In this document: positions 8,672-18,700 of the stretch, piece by piece
Position numbering within the stretch: position 1 is the first letter of the stretch
Layout of the letters: the number at the start of each line of letters is the position of its first letter
Assembly: GCF_014696925.1 (NCBI RefSeq)
Contig: NZ_JACJQY010000013.1
Coordinates: forward strand, 1 to 64,000
DNA length: 64,000 bases
Source: Phormidium tenue FACHB-1050
GTDB taxonomy: Bacteria; Cyanobacteriota; Cyanobacteriia; Pseudanabaenales; Pseudanabaenaceae
Reading direction: 5' to 3'
Made by a program: the position numbers and the translations under genes
Notes under the pieces: model-generated
What the model saw: the letters and a program-made list of their open reading frames with translations, nothing else
What the model was told of the DNA's origin: nothing
The model's database searches: none

Positions 8672-8995
8672 ATGAGTAATCAAGTAAAAGTTATACAACC
8701 TTCAGGAAGATTGGATGTCACAACTGCGGCTGATTTTCGTCGCCAAGTTAATGATATTGCTTCAGTCCCAAAACCTCCCAAATATTTATTAGTTGATCTG
8801 CAAGAGATTACTTTTATGGATAGTTCTGGATTAGGTGCATTAGTCTCAGCTCTAAAGGCTATTCGTAACAGTGATGGGGATATGGTAATTTGTGGTGCTA
8901 ACGATCAAGTTCAAATGCTATTTGAACTCACTAGCATGACCAAGATTTTTAAAATCTATCCAACCGTTGACGAATTTAATGCAACCTTAAATTAA
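8672..8995 (+). CDS. STAS-domain anti-sigma factor antagonist
   Basis: A 107-residue single-domain protein of the SpoIIAA/RsbV type, used in partner-switching signalling: an anti-sigma kinase phosphorylates it and a PP2C phosphatase reactivates it. The phosphorylation loop FMDSSGLGAL is intact, with Ser51/Ser52. The convergent neighbour at 9233 is a PP2C phosphatase with a receiver domain, its plausible partner. No anti-sigma kinase is visible nearby. Start ATG is clear. Confidence 0.9.
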   Translation: MSNQVKVIQPSGRLDVTTAADFRRQVNDIASVPKPPKYLLVDLQEITFMDSSGLGALVSALKAIRNSDGDMVICGANDQVQMLFELTSMTKIFKIYPTVDEFNATLN

Positions 8996-8998
8996 ATA

Positions 8999-9114
8999 TA
9001 TAGCAACGTAAAAGATAGCTAGGACAAATCAAAACCCAAAAGATGAGTGGCGGCGCTTCGCGCCGCCACTCATCTTTTGGGTTTTATGTCCTAATCAAAA
9101 CTTACATTGCTATA
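8999..9114. repeat. Family A palindromic element (copy A2)
   Basis: Ends TATAGCAACGTAA and TTACATTGCTATA. The core hairpin (9031-9085) has arms AAAACCCAAAAGATGAGTGG around GCGGCGC-TTC-GCGCCGC. It lies between the convergent STAS and PP2C genes. Confidence 0.8.
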
Positions 9115-9143
9115 GCAGCCGACACTTGTGTTAGGACGTAATC

Positions 9144-9195
9144 AAAACCCAATAGGAGAAAGGCGGCGCTGCGCGCCGCCTTTCTCCTATTGGGT
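9144..9195. repeat. Family A-type core palindrome (copy A3)
   Basis: AAAACCCAATAGGAGAAAGG arm with GCGGCGC-TGC-GCGCCGC tip and a complementary right arm ending CCTATTGGGT. It adjoins copy A2; the right outer end is missing. Confidence 0.75.
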
Positions 9196-9196
9196 A

Positions 9197-9234
9197 AGAA
9201 AGTAGGTAGGCGCTTTGCGCCCACCTACTTTCTT
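9197..9234 (-). terminator. Hairpin at the end of the PP2C response-regulator gene
   Basis: AAGAAAGTAGGTAGGCGC-TTT-GCGCCCACCTACTTTCTT overlaps the minus-strand stop at 9233. It could terminate transcription, although it lacks a long T tract. Confidence 0.5.
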
Positions 9235-10396
9235 AAATGTGAAACTCGACTTCTAATAGAGATAAGTCATCTTCAAAAGGACGATTATTAGCTGCGGCTT
9301 TAACACAGGTTAATATATGCTCTATGCGTGAATGGCGATCGCTGGGAATCCTGATAAATGTATCAATCAAAGCATTAAATCCCCAAATACTGTCATTTTC
9401 TTGAGGAATCTCATAAACTCCATCACTAAATAGATACAACCTGCTACTAGTATCAATCTCACAAAATTGCTCTTGATAATCAATGTCAGGCATCATGCCA
9501 ATTGGTAAACCAGCAGTTTTTAGTAACTTAATTTTAGGGATTTCTTCATTAGAAATTAGTACAGCAGGAGGGTGTCCACCACTTGCATAAACTAATGTGT
9601 GGGTGCGTTTATCATATACGCCATACCAGATCGTAAAGTACATTTCATTATGTACAGCCATCTGAAAAGTATTATTTAGGTCACTTAATACTTCACTAGG
9701 ATTATAAAAATTAGTTGTGTCTTGGGATGTTCTACTGCGTCTTAAGCTACGAGTACGCATCAGATTTAAAACTGATACTGATAAAAGGGCGGAGCCGACC
9801 CCATGCCCTGAGACATCTAGTAAGTAAAGAGCTAGATGGTCATTGTCTAGCCAAAAATAGTCAAAGCTATCACCGCCAAGCTGTGTTGATGGCAAAAAAC
9901 TAGACTGAATCGACACATCACCTTCGAGTGGTGTAGGCAAAAGCGATCGCACATATTGCGAAGCTTGAGCTAACTCTTGTTCAATTAATCGTTTTTGCCT
10001 TTGGATTTCTTCGGTAGCTTGATAAAGTCTTAGCCCTGCTCTTACCCTTGCGCGTAACTCGTTAATGCGGGGTGGCTTGCCTAAAAAGTCATCTGCACCC
10101 ATATCTAAACCACGCACCAAGTCACCTTCTTGGTCACGGGCTGTTAGCAAAATCAGATAGATATTAGCTAAGTCAGGGTTGCTCTTTACCTGACGACATA
10201 CCTCTAGACCATCGATGATCGGCATCATCCAATCACAAATGATTAAAGATGGATGCAGTTCCCTAGCCTTAGCTAAGCCCTCTTGTCCATCCTTAGCCAC
10301 AATCACGTCATATCCTTGACTCTTGAGAAACCTCTGAAGAGTCATCCTGATCGTAGGATCATCATCAATGACGAGAATTTGCAGCATATTGTCCAA
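9233..10396 (-). CDS. Response regulator with PP2C (RsbU/SpoIIE-type) serine phosphatase
   Basis: A receiver domain (residues 5-120, phospho-acceptor Asp55 in LIICDWMMP) is joined by a coiled-coil helix (about 127-150) to a PP2C phosphatase domain with GGDSFDYF and DVSGHGVGSAL metal-binding motifs. Such proteins dephosphorylate STAS antagonists, turning a two-component input into partner switching. The STAS gene at 8672 is the obvious candidate substrate. The cognate histidine kinase is unknown. Length of 387 residues is normal. Start ATG is at 10396; the fourth codon is also ATG. Confidence 0.93.
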   Translation of the reverse strand: MDNMLQILVIDDDPTIRMTLQRFLKSQGYDVIVAKDGQEGLAKARELHPSLIICDWMMPIIDGLEVCRQVKSNPDLANIYLILLTARDQEGDLVRGLDMGADDFLGKPPRINELRARVRAGLRLYQATEEIQRQKRLIEQELAQASQYVRSLLPTPLEGDVSIQSSFLPSTQLGGDSFDYFWLDNDHLALYLLDVSGHGVGSALLSVSVLNLMRTRSLRRSRTSQDTTNFYNPSEVLSDLNNTFQMAVHNEMYFTIWYGVYDKRTHTLVYASGGHPPAVLISNEEIPKIKLLKTAGLPIGMMPDIDYQEQFCEIDTSSRLYLFSDGVYEIPQENDSIWGFNALIDTFIRIPSDRHSRIEHILTCVKAAANNRPFEDDLSLLEVEFHI

Positions 10397-10416
10397 GCTT
10401 ACAAAGATATTGGTTG

Positions 10417-10965
10417 CTATTCGTCGATGGTGAAAGATTTGGCAACCCTAGCGAACAAATCTTTGACTTTGTCCCAACGTTTTTCGGAGCTAGAAATACT
10501 AAGAGTATAGAGATTACCTCGATTCGTAGACACAGTTACAAGGTCATGGCGGGGTTCGCCTTGTAAGCGCTGAACGGCATATTCAAAAATGTAATAGTTG
10601 CGATCGCCTGATTCTTTCTGAGTCGCACTAAGTAACTTAGCCTGACGACCAGAACCTTCTGGGGCGACGACACGCTGCTGTAACCTTAGCCCAATCGCTT
10701 CAGGTTCACCGATCTCTTCAAGGGTTTTCACTGTTTCGAGCTTACTAATTGCAACCGACACGTTTTCTGAAGGCTCAATAATGTCGTGAAACAAAATATC
10801 GATCGCCGAATTACCTTTAGTTTCAGTCCAGCCATTGGGATATAAAAATCTATAGCCATCTTTACTATCTGCAAATGGCACAAGTCCACTGGTGGGTGTA
10901 CTAGCACAACTGGTAAGAAACAGAGAAAAGACCACAAGTAAGATAGAAACAGCGCGTTTAAGCAT
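10417..10965 (-). CDS. PsbP-like (CyanoP) photosystem II lipoprotein
   Basis: A 182-residue secreted lipoprotein: hydrophobic signal peptide with lipobox LFLTSC (Cys20), then the PsbP fold beginning GLVPFADSKDGYRFLYPNGW. In cyanobacteria the homologue sits on the lumenal face of thylakoids and aids photosystem II assembly. It lies 20 bases upstream of the PP2C response-regulator gene in the same direction and may share its transcript. Confidence 0.9.
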   Translation of the reverse strand: MLKRAVSILLVVFSLFLTSCASTPTSGLVPFADSKDGYRFLYPNGWTETKGNSAIDILFHDIIEPSENVSVAISKLETVKTLEEIGEPEAIGLRLQQRVVAPEGSGRQAKLLSATQKESGDRNYYIFEYAVQRLQGEPRHDLVTVSTNRGNLYTLSISSSEKRWDKVKDLFARVAKSFTIDE

Positions 10966-11127
10966 GATTAAAGGGATTAAATAAAATAAATAGCAAAAAT
11001 TTCAACAAAAAATATTGGAATATCTTATCAAGAATAGTCAGAGCCGCCTAATCACGGCTACTTTGCAAGACTTACCTATACCAGAATACAGTACCTTGCC
11101 TTCTAGTGAATCATTACCTAAAAAGAT

Positions 11128-11154
11128 GAGATGTGGCACACAGCGCCACATCTC
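11128..11154. repeat. Short palindrome
   Basis: GAGATGTGGC-ACACAGC-GCCACATCTC. It lies upstream of psbP and downstream of gatB on the minus strand. Confidence 0.55.
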
Positions 11155-11168
11155 ACCCAACATTTTCT

Positions 11169-11212
11169 GAGACTTTTTAAAATTGTGGTGAACCACAATT
11201 TTAAAAAGTCTC
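11169..11212 (-). terminator. Long hairpin downstream of gatB
   Basis: A perfect stem of about 20 bp, GAGACTTTTTAAAATTGTGG / CCACAATTTTAAAAAGTCTC. It is 31 bases beyond the gatB stop and may terminate it, but no clean T tract follows. The bases between carry the repeated motif CGCTTTGCGCTGTAA. Confidence 0.45.
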
Positions 11213-11243
11213 TTGGTTTGAATGACATCGCTTTGCGCTGTAA

Positions 11244-12728
11244 TTACGCCGAGGCACTTAACTTATCAGCAATCAATTTATTGGTTGATTGGGGTTCGGC
11301 ACGTCCTTGGGTTTTCTTCATTGTCTGTCCGACAAAGAAACCTAATAGCTTAGTTTTTCCAGCTTTGTATTGTTCTACTTCCTTGGGATTAGCAGCAATA
11401 ATCTCATCGATGATTTTCTCCAATTCTGCACCAGCGAGGACAGTTAAGCCTTTAGATGCAACAAGATCTTTGACTGAGCCACCTTTGACAATCAGTTCAG
11501 GTAAGATATCCTTCGCAATTTTGCTGCTAATTGTACCGTCGGAAATTAGACCGATCATTTCGCCTAAAATCGCAGGATTAAGAGCAATATCGGCGATCTT
11601 GAGCTTGTTCTCATTGAGATAGGCGGTAATGTCGCCCATCACCCAGTTAAATACTTGCTTGGGTTCTGCACCTGTGAGGATCGTCGCATCAAAGAACTCG
11701 GCAATACTGCGATCGTCGGCAATCAGCGCTGCATCATAGGGAGTTAGTCCAAATTCATCACGATAGCGTTGACGATGAGATGCTGGTAGGGTGGGAAGCT
11801 CAGAACGATATTGAGCTAATGTCGTTAGGGGAACCTCGATCGCCATGAGATCTGGCTCAGGAAAATAGCGATAATCGCTGGCTCCTTCCTTAGAACGCAT
11901 ACTGATTGTGCGTTGAGAATTTTCTTCCCAAAGGCGAGTTTCTTGTTTAATGGTTTCATTACCAGTTTCAAGAGCTTCTATTTGACGATTAATTTCAAAA
12001 TCGATCGCTCTTTGAATGGCATTAAAGGAGTTCATGTTTTTGATTTCTACCTTTGTGCCAAATTTCTCTTGACCGACTGGGCGCACGGAGATATTCACAT
12101 CACAACGAAGGGAGCCTTCTTGCATGTTGCCATCGCAAACACCGAGATAGCGCATAATCCGCCGTAGTTCTTGAGCATAGGCGGCAGCTTCTGCACCCGA
12201 TCGCATATCTGGTTCCGATACAATTTCGCACAAAGGTACACCTGTGCGGTTGTAGTCTACTAGGGAGTGACTGGAACCCGATAGGCGATCGCTACCACCA
12301 TGCACCAATTTACCTGCATCCTCTTCCATATGTAGACGAGTAATACCGATGCGCTTAGTACTGCCATCTTCTAATTGAATTTCGAGCCAGCCATGCTCAG
12401 CGATCGGTAGATCGTATTGCGAAACTTGGTAGTTTTTAGGAAGGTCGGGATAAAAATATTGTTTGCGATCGAATTTACTGTGGGGCGCAATTTGACAATT
12501 TAGAGCTAGTCCAGCTTTGACAGCATATTCCAAAACTTTTTCGTTAAGAACGGGCAGTACCCCCGGCATTCCCAGACAGACAGGACAAACATTGGTATTG
12601 GGGGTGGAGCCAAACTGGGTTGAGCAGTTACAAAAGATTTTGGAGTTTGTGGTCAACTGACAGTGGGTTTCTAAACCAATGACGGCTTCGTATTGTGTCT
12701 TGGTTTTAGTCGGGGCGGTTGCAGTCAT
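11244..12728 (-). CDS. gatB: Aspartyl/glutamyl-tRNA(Asn/Gln) amidotransferase subunit B
   Basis: Part of GatCAB, which converts Glu-tRNA-Gln (and Asp-tRNA-Asn) to the correct amidated form; cyanobacteria lack GlnRS and need it. The start of the catalytic domain (YEAVIGLETHCQL), the Cys-rich stretch (FCNCSTQFG...NVCPVCLGMPG) and the C-terminal tRNA-binding YqeY-like domain are all present. The ATG at 12728 gives 494 residues; a TTG at 12758 would add ten residues and is less likely. Confidence 0.97.
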   Translation of the reverse strand: MTATAPTKTKTQYEAVIGLETHCQLTTNSKIFCNCSTQFGSTPNTNVCPVCLGMPGVLPVLNEKVLEYAVKAGLALNCQIAPHSKFDRKQYFYPDLPKNYQVSQYDLPIAEHGWLEIQLEDGSTKRIGITRLHMEEDAGKLVHGGSDRLSGSSHSLVDYNRTGVPLCEIVSEPDMRSGAEAAAYAQELRRIMRYLGVCDGNMQEGSLRCDVNISVRPVGQEKFGTKVEIKNMNSFNAIQRAIDFEINRQIEALETGNETIKQETRLWEENSQRTISMRSKEGASDYRYFPEPDLMAIEVPLTTLAQYRSELPTLPASHRQRYRDEFGLTPYDAALIADDRSIAEFFDATILTGAEPKQVFNWVMGDITAYLNENKLKIADIALNPAILGEMIGLISDGTISSKIAKDILPELIVKGGSVKDLVASKGLTVLAGAELEKIIDEIIAANPKEVEQYKAGKTKLLGFFVGQTMKKTQGRAEPQSTNKLIADKLSASA

Positions 12729-12766
12729 AACGTATGCGTTTAGGCGAAGTATTGGCAAAGATATTA

Positions 12767-12873
12767 CTACAGCGCTTTGCGCTCAAATGAATCACAATGA
12801 AATCTTTAAAAGTGTTGCTTCGCAACGCTTTTAAAGATTTCATTGTTTTGGGTTTGAGCGCAAAGCGCTGTAG
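12767..12873. repeat. Nested palindrome (hairpin within a hairpin)
   Basis: Outer arms CTACAGCGCTTTGCGCTCAAA (plus strand, 12767-12787) and the exact reverse complement (12853-12873) enclose an inner perfect hairpin CAATGAAATCTTTAAAAG ... CTTTTAAAGATTTCATTG. The block sits just upstream of gatB. The motif AGCGCTTTGCGCT is also found near 3352 and 11231. Confidence 0.75.
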
Positions 12874-12926
12874 GTAGCAGATCTAGTATAAATCCTAGCA
12901 CTATGGGATGAACGCCTTGAGCGACA

Positions 12927-13184
12927 TCACCTCGCAAAACAGTAAATAATAAGAGTCACAAAAGCCACAAAAGCCCATACAAAAGTTAGCACTGTCGAGA
13001 TCGTCACCCCAGATAGGAATAATGGATTGGTTAAAAGCATCGCTTGGGCTGTCAAAGCTAAAAGTTCTTGAGATTCACTCATCAGAGATTTGAACTCTCT
13101 TAACTGCTTGGCTAGTAGAAACCAATCTCGCAATCTTTTACCGATCGCAAATATAAAGCCGATACTTTTACCAACTGAGGTCAC
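12927..13184 (-). CDS. Hypothetical small membrane protein
   Basis: An 85-residue frame between gatB and aroA. The C-terminal half is hydrophobic (ALTAQAMLLTNPLFLSG, then VLTFVWAFVAFVTLIIYCFA), giving one or two membrane segments, and the N-terminal part is basic and amphipathic. The only start is GTG at 13184. Composition is protein-like but I know no family for it. Confidence 0.45.
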   Translation of the reverse strand: MTSVGKSIGFIFAIGKRLRDWFLLAKQLREFKSLMSESQELLALTAQAMLLTNPLFLSGVTISTVLTFVWAFVAFVTLIIYCFAR

Positions 13185-13219
13185 TTAGAACGCAGATGGC
13201 ATATCCCTTGATACAGTAT

Positions 13220-14563
13220 TTAGGCTGATTGGGCATACAAACTTTGTAGGGTAGGAATAAACGATGGGTAAGAAATAGCAGCCGACTCGGCGCGATTGAT
13301 AGAGGTTTTACCTTTAGCAACCAAAGCCGCGATCGCTAGACTCATCGCCACTCGATGATCGTTATAGCTGTCAACTTCCGCCCCTACCAAAGATTTACCA
13401 CCCACGATCGCCATACCATCGGGAAGTTCAGTCACATTCGCACCCATTTTTGTCATTTCTTTAACCATGGCAACAATGCGATCGCTTTCCTTGACACGCA
13501 ACTCAGCAGCATCCTCGATTGTGGTAGTTCCTTCTGCACAACTAGCTGCGATCGCTAAAATCGGAATCTCATCAATTAGTCGTGGAATTACCGCACCACC
13601 GATCCGACAAGCCTTGAGATTAGCAGAGCGCACTCGTAAATCAGCCACAGGTTCACCCGTAACTTCACGTTGATTCTCATAGGTAATATCTGCACCCATC
13701 TCGGCAAGAATTTCGAGAATACCTGTACGGGTTGGATTAATGCCGACGTTCTCAATTAACAAATCTGAATTGGGAACGATAGATGCAGCCACTAACCAAA
13801 ATGCGGCTGAACTGATATCCCCTGGTACAGTCACCTCCTGTCCAACTAGTTTTGCGCCGCCCTTAATGCCGACTGTATTTGTATCAAGATCAAGGCTCAC
13901 TTTTGCGCCGAAAGCAGCCAACATTCTTTCACTGTGATCGCGAGATCTTTCTGGCTCTGTGATAATCGTTTCACCATCCGTCATTAATCCCGCTAGCATA
14001 ATGCAGGACTTGACCTGTGCCGAAGCTACAGGTGATTGATAGTGAATTGCTTTAAGATTTTGTCCTGAAATTGCTAGCGGCGCTCTTGCTCCATTTTCCC
14101 GACCCCAGATATTTGCTCCCATTTGACGTAAAGGATTGACGACACGAGACATAGGGCGCGATCGCAAAGAGTGATCGCCTGTAACCGTAAAAAAGCGATC
14201 GGGGTGACTGGCAAGAATTCCTAGCATCAAGCGTAATGTCGTTCCCGAATTACCCGCATTTAAGACATCTAGCGGCTCCTTGAGATTACCCAGTCCGATT
14301 CCCTTGACTGTTACTAATTCCGAGTTAAGTTCCGAAATTTCCGCCCCCATCGCCGAGAAACAAGCTGCTGTACTACGAGGATCTTCGCCTAGCAATAAAC
14401 CTCGAATCGTTGTCTCACCCTCTGCTAGTGAGCCAAGCATTAACGCTCGATGCGAAATCGACTTGTCGCCAGGGATCGTGATTATTCCTCGTAAACCTTG
14501 TGGCAATTGGCTTGCATCAATGTTGAGGAGATGATGAGTTTGAGTAGTGTCGAGGTCAATCAT
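13220..14563 (-). CDS. aroA: 3-phosphoshikimate 1-carboxyvinyltransferase (EPSP synthase)
   Basis: Joins shikimate-3-phosphate with phosphoenolpyruvate in the shikimate pathway to aromatic amino acids. Visible motifs are [10 protein letters not shown] near the N-terminus, [19 protein letters not shown] and KESDRI. The Gly of the NAGNSGTT loop is the usual one. The ATG at 14563 gives 447 residues; an upstream TTG is less likely. Confidence 0.97.
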   Translation of the reverse strand: MIDLDTTQTHHLLNIDASQLPQGLRGIITIPGDKSISHRALMLGSLAEGETTIRGLLLGEDPRSTAACFSAMGAEISELNSELVTVKGIGLGNLKEPLDVLNAGNSGTTLRLMLGILASHPDRFFTVTGDHSLRSRPMSRVVNPLRQMGANIWGRENGARAPLAISGQNLKAIHYQSPVASAQVKSCIMLAGLMTDGETIITEPERSRDHSERMLAAFGAKVSLDLDTNTVGIKGGAKLVGQEVTVPGDISSAAFWLVAASIVPNSDLLIENVGINPTRTGILEILAEMGADITYENQREVTGEPVADLRVRSANLKACRIGGAVIPRLIDEIPILAIAASCAEGTTTIEDAAELRVKESDRIVAMVKEMTKMGANVTELPDGMAIVGGKSLVGAEVDSYNDHRVAMSLAIAALVAKGKTSINRAESAAISYPSFIPTLQSLYAQSA

Positions 14564-14647
14564 GTTAGAGTCAGTTAGCAATTAGTATTAGATTAAGACA
14601 AAATCACGGCAAATTTAGACTTATATCAACGTCACCACTAGCTTTTT

Positions 14648-15262
14648 ATGAATCCCACTGAGCCAAATTCTGCTGATTTAGATGCGATCGCCACAGATAT
14701 TATCCCTGACAGGGACACCCCGCCTCAACCACCGCAAACACTGGGAACGTTTCTGGATCGCCTCTATGGGACGCTATTTTTACCGCAGATGACCTTTGAG
14801 CAACTCCGAACCAATCCTAATTTTGTTCAAGGGGCGATCGTCATTGCTTTAGTAAATACTCTGGAAACCTTACGTCTTGAACAAGTTGTAAGCTATAGAA
14901 TCATCTGGTCGGTAATTAGTGGGATTATTGGTTGGTTATTTTTCACTTTTCTCCTCAAACAGTTAGCTAATGTTTTTCAAAAAAACGTTGAGATGCGTGA
15001 GTTGCTGACCCTCACAGGTTTTGCGAGTTTACCTTGGCTATTTATGGCTCCTGCATTGAGTCTATCGCCACGATTTCGGGTTATTTCGGCGATCGCTGTG
15101 ATGATTTGGTTTATCGTCTGGCAAGTATGGAGCGCATCCGTAGTGTTAGGAATCAAAATCTGGAAAACTTTAGCGATCGTCCCCTTAGCAATTTTTGGCG
15201 GTATGGTTGCCCTGATTTGGTTAGGCAATACTATAAAGTTGATATTAAGTATCAGTCTTTAG
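14648..15262 (+). CDS. Yip1-family-like integral membrane protein
   Basis: A 204-residue protein with a Pro-rich cytoplasmic N-terminus followed by about five hydrophobic segments from residue 55 onward. The short helix PQMTFEQLRTNPNF before the first membrane segment is typical of bacterial Yip1-domain proteins. Function is unknown. It is divergent from aroA with an 84-base gap. Confidence 0.65.
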   Translation: MNPTEPNSADLDAIATDIIPDRDTPPQPPQTLGTFLDRLYGTLFLPQMTFEQLRTNPNFVQGAIVIALVNTLETLRLEQVVSYRIIWSVISGIIGWLFFTFLLKQLANVFQKNVEMRELLTLTGFASLPWLFMAPALSLSPRFRVISAIAVMIWFIVWQVWSASVVLGIKIWKTLAIVPLAIFGGMVALIWLGNTIKLILSISL

Positions 15263-15273
15263 CAATCTTCTCC

Positions 15274-15325
15274 AAGCGAGTAATTGATGGTGTGCGACGA
15301 AGTCGCGCACCATCAATTACTCGCT
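15274..15325 (+). terminator. Palindrome after the Yip1-like gene
   Basis: A 24-bp stem AAGCGAGTAATTGATGGTG.. with GAA loop. It begins 12 bases after the stop codon and may end the transcript. Confidence 0.5.
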
Positions 15326-15358
15326 TTATATAGTTTTAGTCAGTCTTGTTTGGATATA

Positions 15359-15409
15359 AAACCAGAAGACGAGTTGCGACGCTTCGCGTCGCAACTCGTC
15401 TTCTGGTTT
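15359..15409. repeat. Family A-related palindrome
   Basis: Perfect arms AACCAGAAGACGAGTTGCGA around CGC-TTC-GCG. Confidence 0.7.
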
Positions 15410-15410
15410 A

Positions 15411-15439
15411 GTAATGGTGGCGCGAAGCGCCGCCATTAC
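15411..15439. repeat. GGCGGCGC-type hairpin
   Basis: GTAATGGTGGCGC-GAA-GCGCCGCCATTAC. It directly follows the previous palindrome. From 15440 to 15709 I see no gene, only a further short inverted repeat (TTTTGCCAATGAGTGCA / TGCATACTCATTGGCAAAA, near 15589-15622). Confidence 0.65.
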
Positions 15440-15709
15440 TGTTTTGGGTTTTATCGACCAAACCGTAGGGTGCTGAAACTCTCAACTTTCTTCCAAATGA
15501 TTGGGAAGATTGCTATATTTAGATATACGCTTCTAGCTTTATTCAAGCAAAATTAAAAGTCAAAACCTTTACTGGGATTGTTTTTCATTTTGCCAATGAG
15601 TGCATACTCATTGGCAAAACGCTATAAAAGTTTGTGGAATGGGGATTAACGAAAAACGTCTAATTGAAAAATCTTAATTGGGAAAATTACATCCCCACCT
15701 AAAACTTAC

Positions 15710-18700
15710 ATGATTTCTGCTCAAGAACCACTAAATGAACTGGAAAGAGTAGCGGCTCTCCATCAGTGTAATATCCTAGATACTGAATCAGAGCAAGGCT
15801 TTGACGATATCACCCAATTGGCTGCTCATATTTGTCAAACCCCGATCGCCTTAGTAAGTTTATTAGACAAAGATCGGCAATGGTTTAAGTCAAAAGTAGG
15901 GATAGAGGAAACAGAAACACCAAGAAGAATAGCTTTTTGCGCTCATGCAATTCTTCAAGATGGGATTTTTATAGTTGCTGACACTCTTAAAGATGAGAGA
16001 TTTGCGGATAATCCCTTAGTTATTAATACTCCAAATATTCGCTTTTATGCAGGCGTTCCCATTAAATCGGTGGAAGGTTATGCCCTAGGAACCTTATGTG
16101 TACTTGATTATCAACCTAGAGAACTCACTCAAGAACAACTTTCTGCACTAAAGTCACTAGGTAGTCAAACTGCATACATCATTGAGACTCGTCGTAGCTT
16201 AACTGAAGTCAATCGCTTAGCTGTCCCCACAAAAAATAAAGATACCCAAGAAAAAGGAAACTTTCTTAAGAAAATTGCCTTTTGGATGAGCCTAGCAGCA
16301 ACAATGGTCATCAGTATGGGGGTGATTTCTTTCGTCAACTTGAGCAGCTTACGAGATATCAATAGCGCGATTCTGCAACAGCGCGAAACCTTAGAAAAAA
16401 TTAATCAACCGCTTAATCGTTTACGTGAGCTAAAAGTTGCAATGATGAATTATCTACTATCTAATAACCCAGATAGTTTAAAAAAATATGAGCGCTTAGC
16501 TTTGGAGTTGGAGCAAGACTTACATTTTCTCAAAAAGCTATCCTTAAGTAATAGTAGTCATATGTATGATGATCAGCGAAAGAGCGATCGCTACACAAAT
16601 ACGCTGCTTCTGCTAGTCCAACACATTAGCAAAGAAATGAGTGACTCGCGCCAAATTGTGTTGCTCTATCAAACTGCTGGCATCAGCGCAACCCAGAAAA
16701 AAATAAGCGATCTCAATAATCAAAACTATCTAGATTTAGCCGAAGTTCAGTTAGAAGAACTGATCACTCTAGAGACAAACAACTTAATGCAGTGGTTACA
16801 GAAACGTCAAGCTTCTATCTTTAATGCTGTAGATCTTTCTTTAATTACACTTCTATTTACCCTAGTAGTACTAGCGATATTGTTTTATTTTGTAAGGCAC
16901 GAAGTAAATAGCCGTCGCAAGTTAGCTAATAGCCTGAAACAAGAGCGTGATTTTACAGTTGCTGTATTGGATACGGCTGCTGCATTGGTAGTAGTACTAG
17001 ATCCAGAAGGTAAAATCATCCGATTTAATCGCGAATGTGAACGGGTAACTGGTTATTATTACGAAGAAGTCCATAATCAAAACTTTTGGAAGATTTTTTT
17101 ATTGCCTGAAGACGCTCCATCAGTTCGCAAAAATCTTGCCAAAGTAGTCACTCCTCCAAGCTCATCAACCTCTTATGAGAACTATTGGATCACTAAGAAG
17201 GGAGAACGTCGTTTAATTTCATGGTCAACCACATCTCTACTAAGTTCAGATGGCAAAATTGATTTTGTGATTGCTACTGGCTTGGATGTCACCGATCGCA
17301 AACAAGTCGAAGAAGAAGTCCGCTTGCAGAATTGGCGATCGTTGGTTTTCTCCCAAATCACTTTACGAATTCGCCAATCCCTAAATATAAATGAAATCTT
17401 AAGTACAACCGTTGATGAAGTTCGCAGATTTCTCAAAGCTGATCGAGTCTTGGCTTATCGCTTTGATGGAGAATGGGATGGTACAGTTGTGGTTGAGTCA
17501 GTGGAGCCACATTGGATTCCGTCATTGGGCTCAGATGTTAAAGATATCTGTTTCCGTCATAGGCTTTGGGAAAAATACCGCCAAGGTCGTAGAGTCATCA
17601 ATGATGATATCCCTAATTCAGATATGCCAGATTGCTATAAGAAATTGATGGCTCAATTTCAAGTACAGGCCAACTTGGTAGTACCAATCCTCGAAAAGGA
17701 GAATTTGTGGGGACTGCTCATAGTGCATCAATGTAGCGCTACAAGGCATTGGCGCAGTTTTGAAGTTGACTTTTTAACGGAACTAGGAACCCAAGTAGGG
17801 ATAGCGCTCTATCAAGCAACTCTCTTAGAACAAGAAACATTACGGCGTGAACAATTATTACAACAAAACTTAGCCTTAGAGGAAGCTCGTTATCAAGCTG
17901 AAATTGCCACAAAGCTGAAAAGCTCTTTCCTCGCCACCATGAGTCATGAAATCCGCACACCGATGAATGCAGTGCTAGGAATGACAGGTTTACTGGCGGA
18001 TACTGAGCTTTCAACTCTACAGAAAGATTTTGTGGAAACAGTAAGAATCAGTGGCGAAAATCTGCTGACATTGATCAATGAGATTCTTGATTTTTCTAAG
18101 CTTGAAGCCAATGAAATGGAATTAGAAGAGATTAGTTTTGACCTTAACACCTGTGTGGAGGAAGTAACTGATCTGTTAGCGATGCTAGCTCAAGCCAAAG
18201 GTTTAGAACTGGCTTCACTAATTCATCAAAATGTACCGATTTATCTGCGTGGAGATGTTTCACGGGTTAGGCAGATATTAACAAATCTAGTCAGTAATGC
18301 CATTAAATTCACGTCAAAAGGGGAAGTTATCATCAAAGTCTTGCTCAAAGCAGAAACTGCATCCACGGCAACAATTGAATTTAGAGTGATCGATACAGGT
18401 ATTGGCATATCGCCCACAGCCCAGAAAAAACTATTTCAGCCATTCACTCAAGTTGATGCTTCGACCACTCGTAAGTATGGTGGTACTGGGTTAGGTTTGG
18501 CGATTTGCAAGCAATTGATCGATCTGATGGGCGGTGAAATTGGCATCGATAGTGAAGAAGGAAGAGGTTCACAGTTTTGGTTCAGAATTTCCTTTGCGAA
18601 GCAATCTCCCGAAACGATCGCCGAGCGACCACCTCGCCGAGAAGTTAATCTCAAAGATATTCGCGTATTAGTAGTGGATGATAGTGCCACTAATTGCAAA

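Noticed and set aside
15284-15556. An open frame between the Yip1-like gene and the hybrid kinase
   Set aside because: It runs through three palindromes and has no protein-like pattern or start signal.
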